Source: Paenibacillaceae bacterium (GTDB lineage Bacteria > Bacillota > Clostridia > Lachnospirales > Lachnospiraceae). From it: a stretch of DNA of 64,000 nucleotides. The notes under the pieces were generated by a model. The model searched no databases. It was given only the letters and a program-made list of their open reading frames with translations, and was not told the origin of the DNA. Made by a program: the position numbers and the translations under genes. The number at the start of each line of letters is the position of its first letter. The first letter of the stretch is position 1. The stretch covers positions 82,734-146,733 of the forward strand of contig SVDU01000014.1 of NCBI GenBank assembly GCA_015057705.1, read 5' to 3'. Below are positions 58,748-64,000 of this stretch, in pieces.

Positions 58748-59652
58748 GATTCTTTCGCCTCCGTGTTAAATTTATGGGACAGATATTTGGCAAGACCGTT
58801 TATTGCAAGTACGATAACAAGCAGTACTACAGCAATTCCAAAGGCCTCATCATATTTTGCTTTCTGCATGCAAAGGTATAGCTGAATCGTCAGTGTTCCG
58901 CCGGATTCAAATATTTTTCCGAGGAAACTTTTTGGGAGTATATAACCGCTTCCTGCTGTAAAAAGCAAAGCTGCAGATTCCCCTACAATTCGTCCGATTG
59001 CCAGAATAATTCCTGTTACAATACCAGGCATTGCGCTGGGAAGCAAAATAGTGCGGATCATATACCATTTTGTTGCACCGATTCCCAATGCACCGGAGCG
59101 GTAACTTTCGGGAACTGTTTTTAAAGCTTCCTGTGTAGTTCGTGTAATAAGCGGAAGAACCATAATGGCTAAGGTCAGCGCACCTGTCAGAATGGAATAA
59201 CCAAGTCCTAAGGTAGTGCCAAAGAATACATACCCAAAAAGTCCAAATATTATGGATGGAATACCGGATAATGTTTCTGTGGTAAACTCAATGATACGAA
59301 CCACTTTGCCGCCTTTTGCGTATTCATTTAAATAAATAGCTGAGCCTACGCCGAGAGGGGTTGCAATAACCAGTGTAATTGCTACCACGTACAGTGTATT
59401 GACTATATTACCCAGAATACCAAAGGTTCCTTTTATGGTGCTTGGCACTGTAGTCAAAAATGCAACGTTAATGCGGGGAACTCCTCTTACAAATACATAT
59501 CCCATAATGCCAATAAGAATGAAAATTGATATTAAGGCACATAAATAAATAAGTATTGTTAAAAGAGAGTCTGAAACTCTTTTCTTACCATTATAGATAC
59601 TATTTACAATAATGGAATCCCTATGAACAGGAATTGTGAGATCATTTGTCAT
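58744..59652 (-). CDS. pstA: Phosphate ABC transporter permease PstA
   Basis: [41 protein letters not shown]. Confidence 0.96.
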   Translation of the reverse strand: MTNDLTIPVHRDSIIVNSIYNGKKRVSDSLLTILIYLCALISIFILIGIMGYVFVRGVPRINVAFLTTVPSTIKGTFGILGNIVNTLYVVAITLVIATPLGVGSAIYLNEYAKGGKVVRIIEFTTETLSGIPSIIFGLFGYVFFGTTLGLGYSILTGALTLAIMVLPLITRTTQEALKTVPESYRSGALGIGATKWYMIRTILLPSAMPGIVTGIILAIGRIVGESAALLFTAGSGYILPKSFLGKIFESGGTLTIQLYLCMQKAKYDEAFGIAVVLLVIVLAINGLAKYLSHKFNTEAKES

Positions 59653-60580
59653 TTCTCCCCCCTCCTTTCTTTAAAAGGCCGTTAAGAATTATGTTTATCA
59701 TCATAATAAAGACGAATAGAACCAGCCCTATGGTAAACAGAACCTGCTTATGAAGGCCGGAGGCGTAGGACATTTCAGACACAATGGCTGTTGTCAGGAA
59801 GCGGACGGAATGGAAGGGCAGCGGAAAGTTTACAGAGCTTCCAGATACCAGACTAATTGCCATGGCTTCACCGATCGCTCTGCCGGTACCAAGAACGATA
59901 GCAGTAATAATACCCGATTTAGCAGCAGGGATCACTACATGAAATATGGTCTGTATCTTTGTTGCACCTAATGCCAGGGATGCGCTTCTAAAATGCTGTG
60001 GAACAGAGCGGAGTGCTGTTTCGCTGATGTTGATTACAGTGGGAAGAATCATAAGAGCGAGAACCAGTACCGCTGAGATTAAATTAGCTCCGCCTGTAAA
60101 CTGATGGGTGGGAGAGCCTTTGAAAATCTTCAGTTCCAGATCATACATAATCGGATTTAATATGAGAATTCCTAAAAGACCATAGATAACAGATGGAATT
60201 CCAGCTAAAAGTTCTACTGCAGGCCGTACGAAATCAGCCAGTTTTCGAGGGGCTACCTCTGCCAGAAACACAGATGTCATAACACCAATGGGAACACCTA
60301 TTAAGATAGCCAGAGCAGTCCCTGCAATTGAAGTTAAGATAACATATAGAATTCCAAAGCTTGGTACGGCCGCATCTGGTTTCCAGACAGAACCAAATAA
60401 GATATCCAGAATACCTACTTTAAATAATGCAGGAGTGCCGCTTGTTAACATATAAATACTGATTGACGCCACAGCCAGAACAGCAAAGAAGCCGCAGATG
60501 GTAAATATCACTTCTGCAGCATGTTCAATACCAGATTTACTTCCGTGACCGCCAAATATGGAATAAGACTTTGATTGCAT
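59642..60580 (-). CDS. pstC: Phosphate ABC transporter permease PstC
   Basis: ELLAGIPSVIYGLLGILIL; LGATKIQTIFHVVIPAAKSGI. Confidence 0.96.
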   Translation of the reverse strand: MQSKSYSIFGGHGSKSGIEHAAEVIFTICGFFAVLAVASISIYMLTSGTPALFKVGILDILFGSVWKPDAAVPSFGILYVILTSIAGTALAILIGVPIGVMTSVFLAEVAPRKLADFVRPAVELLAGIPSVIYGLLGILILNPIMYDLELKIFKGSPTHQFTGGANLISAVLVLALMILPTVINISETALRSVPQHFRSASLALGATKIQTIFHVVIPAAKSGIITAIVLGTGRAIGEAMAISLVSGSSVNFPLPFHSVRFLTTAIVSEMSYASGLHKQVLFTIGLVLFVFIMMINIILNGLLKKGGGRNDK

Positions 60581-60680
60581 ATAATGGCTCCTTTCGTGAG
60601 ATGGGGACGTAGCTTAAGCTTTCAGCTGCGTCCCTATGTAGTGCGTTCGGTATAGGAAGGAACGGTTATTCCTGTTCCAA

Positions 60681-61610
60681 TTAGTTAGCTGGGATTAAAC
60701 CAACAGATTTTACTAATTCTTTTCCTTCATCAGAATGGATATAATCAAATAATGCTTTTACATTGTCGTTCTGCTTGGAGATATCACCTTTGGTTGCCAT
60801 AACAAATGGACGGCTTAAGAAATAGGAACCTGCTTTGATATTCTCTGGTGTAGGATCTATATTCTCCAGCTTTAATGTTCTTACAGTTTTGTCAAGTACA
60901 TCAAGAGAAACGTAGCCGATGGAACCAGGAGTAGAAGCTACCTTTGCCATTACTGCACCAGTACTGTCAAGTTCGTTGCTATATTTACATTTGTCTTCTA
61001 GTTTTAATAACTCTTCAAATGCACTTCTTGTACCAGAACCGGATTCACGTCCGATAACTACGATAGGCTGATCAGCTCCGCCTAAATCTTTCCAGCTTGT
61101 GGTTGTTCCGCTATAGATGGCGATCAGCTGGTCTTTTGTCAGATTCTCAACTTTGTTAGAAGGATCGGTTACTACTGCAATACCATCAATTGCTACTATA
61201 TTTTCAACAATACCTTTTGCTTTTTCTTCATCTTTTAAATTACGGGAAGCATTTCCGATATCAGCAGCGCCGTTGGTGACAGCTTCAATTCCTGCTCCAG
61301 AACCAACAAACTCAGCCTGAACCGTAACACCAGGATATTTTTCCATAAATACTTCGCTTAAAGCAGTTGCAAGCTTTTCCATTGAGGTAGAACCAACCAT
61401 GCTGATAGAACCCTTTAAATCTGCAGTAGCCTTAGCTGTTGTTGTTGCAGCTGCAGCAGTAGTTGTCTGAGTTGTACTTGCAGTTGTTTCAGCTGCTTTT
61501 GTTTCAGCTGCTGTTGTCTCAGTTGTGCTGTTGCCACATCCGGCTAATGCTCCCATTGTTAACACTGCCATACCAGCTGCTGCAAGTATTTTCATTAAAT
61601 TTTTTTTCAT
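60681..61610 (-). CDS. pstS: Phosphate ABC transporter substrate-binding lipoprotein PstS
   Basis: Lipobox LAGC; SISMVGSTSMEKLATALSEVFMEKYPGV; VIGRESGSGTRSAFEEL. Confidence 0.95.
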   Translation of the reverse strand: MKKNLMKILAAAGMAVLTMGALAGCGNSTTETTAAETKAAETTASTTQTTTAAAATTTAKATADLKGSISMVGSTSMEKLATALSEVFMEKYPGVTVQAEFVGSGAGIEAVTNGAADIGNASRNLKDEEKAKGIVENIVAIDGIAVVTDPSNKVENLTKDQLIAIYSGTTTSWKDLGGADQPIVVIGRESGSGTRSAFEELLKLEDKCKYSNELDSTGAVMAKVASTPGSIGYVSLDVLDKTVRTLKLENIDPTPENIKAGSYFLSRPFVMATKGDISKQNDNVKALFDYIHSDEGKELVKSVGLIPAN

Positions 61611-61697
61611 AATAACTATCTCCTCTTTTCATTTTAAATTGCTTTCGCTTACATGTTGGAGTATAGCAGTCGGTCCGTGTTTCTGAAATCATGTTTT

Positions 61698-61725
61698 GGT
61701 ATAGAGTCTGTAAAGCTTGTGTAAA
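61698..61725 (-). promoter_or_regulatory. Candidate Pho box upstream of pstS
   Basis: On minus strand TTTACA-caagc-TTTACA-gactc-TATACC: direct repeats with 11-bp period. Confidence 0.6.
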
Positions 61726-61982
61726 ACACGGCAACTGGTGTATAATTCTTCTAAAACCAGTATCTGCAGAATAGTAGTTTAGATTCATAATCTTTTCTTT
61801 TCTGTCCGGTAAAAAGGATAAAAACCGCTGAATTACGGAAAAATCCCTTTATTCTTTATAAAAATGACGGGATGGACTGGACAGAATGGGAGCAAATGTG
61901 GTAAATTGTTACGTGCATTTTATTATGGAAATAACAAAAGATGATTCCGTAATTTTTAAGAACGGATACAAAGGATACGAGA

Positions 61983-63563
61983 ATGGAGGACGTTTTCATG
62001 GGAGCATATCAACTGAAAATCACGATCAAAGGAAGCAAGCCGCCGATCTGGAGAAGGATTCTGGTACCGCAGGGAGTAACGTTTGAAACACTTCACAATA
62101 CAATTCAGGCGTCATTTTGCTGGTCTGGCCCAACCCCGTATCAATTTGAATTTCGTTCAGAGAAAATACGGGTATCCTCAGATAATATAGAACAGGTGGG
62201 AAACTATCAGTATCTTCCAACTACTGAACCCATTAACGGCAAGATAGAAAAGGATTCCAAATTTACATATGTTTCATATGGCACTGGCAGCTGGGAGTTT
62301 ACAATTCAGACAGAAGACTATTTAGATGAGTGTCAGGAGATGGCAGCCAGAGTTATTAAATATAAAGGTGATTCAATTCCGGAGACCTGCCACAGTTTGG
62401 ATGAATATGCAGAACTTTTGGAAGCTTCCCCTGATAATGGAATGGAATATGATATGGCAGCAGTGAATCTGCGCCTGGAACAGATGGCTGACGGATTTAA
62501 GCCCATCATTATTTCTGATATTTTTGACTGCTACGATAAAAACAGCATACTGGAAATTGGAAAAAGACATCATATGGCTGGAACCAGTAAGTTACATAAA
62601 GAAGAATTGGTGCAGAAAACCATTTCCTACATATTAAATGAAAAAATAATGAAGCCTTATTTTCTTTGTGTTCGTGATTGTGAAATGAATGCATTTGAGA
62701 AGGTAATGTCAGGCTGTACAAAGCTTGGCTTTCTGGAAGAACAAAATTTGGAATATCTTTATGCAGGTGGATATATAACTTCCGGAGCTGACCGCAGTTT
62801 TCTGGTTGCAGAGGAAGTTGTAAAAGCATACGAAGCATTTAATACTGCTAAGTTCCAGGAAGAGCGTACCCGCATAAGCAGAATCGGAGACTATATCTGC
62901 GCTGCCAATTCCCTGTATGCCATAACGCCTCCATCTGTCCTTTTGGAAACATTTAATAAATATGAAGAAAAGAAGCTGACAGTGGAGGAACTTTTAAACG
63001 CATACGAATCTTTAAGACCTTATCGTTTAATGGTAACTTATATCGATGGTAATTTTGTAGATGCAGCGTTAGCAGAGCAAAAAAGCTATACAGCTCTTTT
63101 GCGTACTCAGAAGAAAGTTCCCTATTATATTCCTACTCAGCAGGAAATCCGCTTTATGGCAGATAACTCTGGATTTTTAATGGGCAAAGAATTAAGCGGG
63201 CTCAGTGAATTCCTGATTTCTGAAATAAGTGTGCCAGATGACATGATTCCTCTGGTTCTCCGCCAGGTTCAGGCTGAGATCAGTATGGGGGGACAACTTC
63301 AGGAAGTGGTAAACGATTTAGAGGCAGCGGGAATACTCATGGGTTCTTCCGAACATATGGAGAAGCTTGCTGTAATTGTAACTGATATCTGGAACAATAC
63401 CCGAATGGTGCTAAACAGGGGTCATAAACCTTATGAGATGGTGATGAAAGGTTTCAATGAAGTAAGTGCTCAAAGGAAGAATATTCAGAAGATCTATCCT
63501 AATGATGCCTGTCCCTGTAACAGCGGTAAGAAATACAAGAAATGCTGCGGCAAAAATGCCTGA
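61983..63563 (+). CDS. Plasmid pRiA4b ORF-3-like domain protein with C-terminal SEC-C motif
   Basis: YQLKITIKGSKPPIWRRILVPQGVTFETLHNTIQASFCW; C-terminal YPNDACPCNSGKKYKKCCGKN. Confidence 0.85.
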   Translation: MEDVFMGAYQLKITIKGSKPPIWRRILVPQGVTFETLHNTIQASFCWSGPTPYQFEFRSEKIRVSSDNIEQVGNYQYLPTTEPINGKIEKDSKFTYVSYGTGSWEFTIQTEDYLDECQEMAARVIKYKGDSIPETCHSLDEYAELLEASPDNGMEYDMAAVNLRLEQMADGFKPIIISDIFDCYDKNSILEIGKRHHMAGTSKLHKEELVQKTISYILNEKIMKPYFLCVRDCEMNAFEKVMSGCTKLGFLEEQNLEYLYAGGYITSGADRSFLVAEEVVKAYEAFNTAKFQEERTRISRIGDYICAANSLYAITPPSVLLETFNKYEEKKLTVEELLNAYESLRPYRLMVTYIDGNFVDAALAEQKSYTALLRTQKKVPYYIPTQQEIRFMADNSGFLMGKELSGLSEFLISEISVPDDMIPLVLRQVQAEISMGGQLQEVVNDLEAAGILMGSSEHMEKLAVIVTDIWNNTRMVLNRGHKPYEMVMKGFNEVSAQRKNIQKIYPNDACPCNSGKKYKKCCGKNA

Positions 63564-63580
63564 TCATATAGTTGGAAAAA

Positions 63581-63616
63581 GGAGTTCATCTGCATTTGGA
63601 GATGAGCTCTTTTTTG
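63581..63616 (+). terminator. Rho-independent terminator after the pRiA4b ORF-3-like gene
   Basis: GGAGTTCATCT...AGATGAGCTC followed by TTTTTT. Confidence 0.75.
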
Positions 63617-63621
63617 TCTCG

Positions 63622-63676
63622 AATATTTCGAAAAACATGTTTTTCAAAATAATTAAAATATTTCGAAAAACATGTT
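63622..63676. repeat. Two perfect 20-bp direct repeats AATATTTCGAAAAACATGTT (63622-63641 and 63657-63676)
   Basis: Exact copies, 35-bp period; the second runs into the -35 box of P1. Confidence 0.8.
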
Positions 63677-63703
63677 GACTTTTGTAAAAAGCTTTGGTAT
63701 GAT
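63675..63703 (+). promoter_or_regulatory. Tandem promoter P1 (probable rRNA operon)
   Basis: TTGACT - 17 bp - TATGAT. Confidence 0.75.
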
Positions 63704-63791
63704 ATACCTCGCCGCTGAAAACGGCGGCAAACTTCTTCTAAGACACATCGATGACTGATGAAAAAAGTTTTGAAGAAAATGAAATATATGG

Positions 63792-63820
63792 TTGACAGAT
63801 AAAAGAAACCATGGTATTAT
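63792..63820 (+). promoter_or_regulatory. Tandem promoter P2 (probable rRNA operon)
   Basis: TTGACA - 17 bp - TATTAT. Confidence 0.8.
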
Positions 63821-63874
63821 ATACCAGCTGTCGAAAAACAGTGAAAGAAATAAAAAAGAAAATAAAAAAAGTTG

Positions 63875-63903
63875 TTGACAAGACAGAAACGACATGATAT
63901 AAT
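63875..63903 (+). promoter_or_regulatory. Tandem promoter P3 (probable rRNA operon)
   Basis: TTGACA - 17 bp - TATAAT; followed by a non-coding leader (gcactttgaaaacag...) to the window end. Confidence 0.85.
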
Positions 63904-64000
63904 GAATGGGTTGCTGTTGAGACAGATAACAACAAAAAGCACTTTGAAAACAGAAGATTGAACAGTATGTAAAACCCTGAAAATTCTAATAATAAGCTGT

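Noticed and set aside
57288-61610. pst-phoU operon as a novel system
   Set aside because: Canonical pstS-pstC-pstA-pstB-phoU order; only the upstream Pho box is notable.
1-64000. CRISPR arrays, tRNAs, IS elements and phage genes
   Set aside because: No regularly spaced repeats, cloverleaf-like genes, transposases or phage structural genes recognised by eye; a tRNAscan/CRISPRfinder run would be decisive.

Overview
This 64 kb window is a gene-dense, chromosome-like segment. Protein families and regulatory architecture suggest a Lachnospiraceae / Clostridium cluster XIVa-type Firmicute; this assignment is inference only. Most of it is ordinary: serine dehydratase (sdaAB/sdaAA), MarR+MATE, mecA, asnA, Sua5/TsaC, dCMP deaminase, nth, VanW-like protein, trmL, an iron-siderophore-type ABC importer, a ChvE/MmsAB-type sugar ABC importer with a GntR regulator, several two-component systems, mutS2, YhaM-like nuclease, nagA and pstSCAB-phoU. 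The right edge carries three tandem sigma-A-type promoters that look like an rRNA operon promoter region, with the rRNA beyond the window. No CRISPR array, IS element, prophage or tRNA was recognised by eye. The best candidates for undescribed biology are: (1) a compact 7-gene operon (50143-57209) combining a NodB-type deacetylase, a GNAT-like protein, an FkbM methyltransferase, a Gfo/Idh oxidoreductase, an AMP-ligase, a stand-alone ACP and a DAHP synthase overlapping the ACP gene; (2) a Ser/Thr kinase fused to a ParA/CpaE-like domain with a lysine-less P-loop, followed by a second lysine-less paralogue (6863-9046); (3) an HtrA-like PDZ protein whose whole catalytic triad appears replaced (43195-44505). 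Also notable are a PIN-PhoH gene with an internal deletion, a shared palindromic operator at two distant promoters, a candidate Pho box before pstS, and a perfect 22-bp palindrome inside the 5' coding region of an ABC permease.
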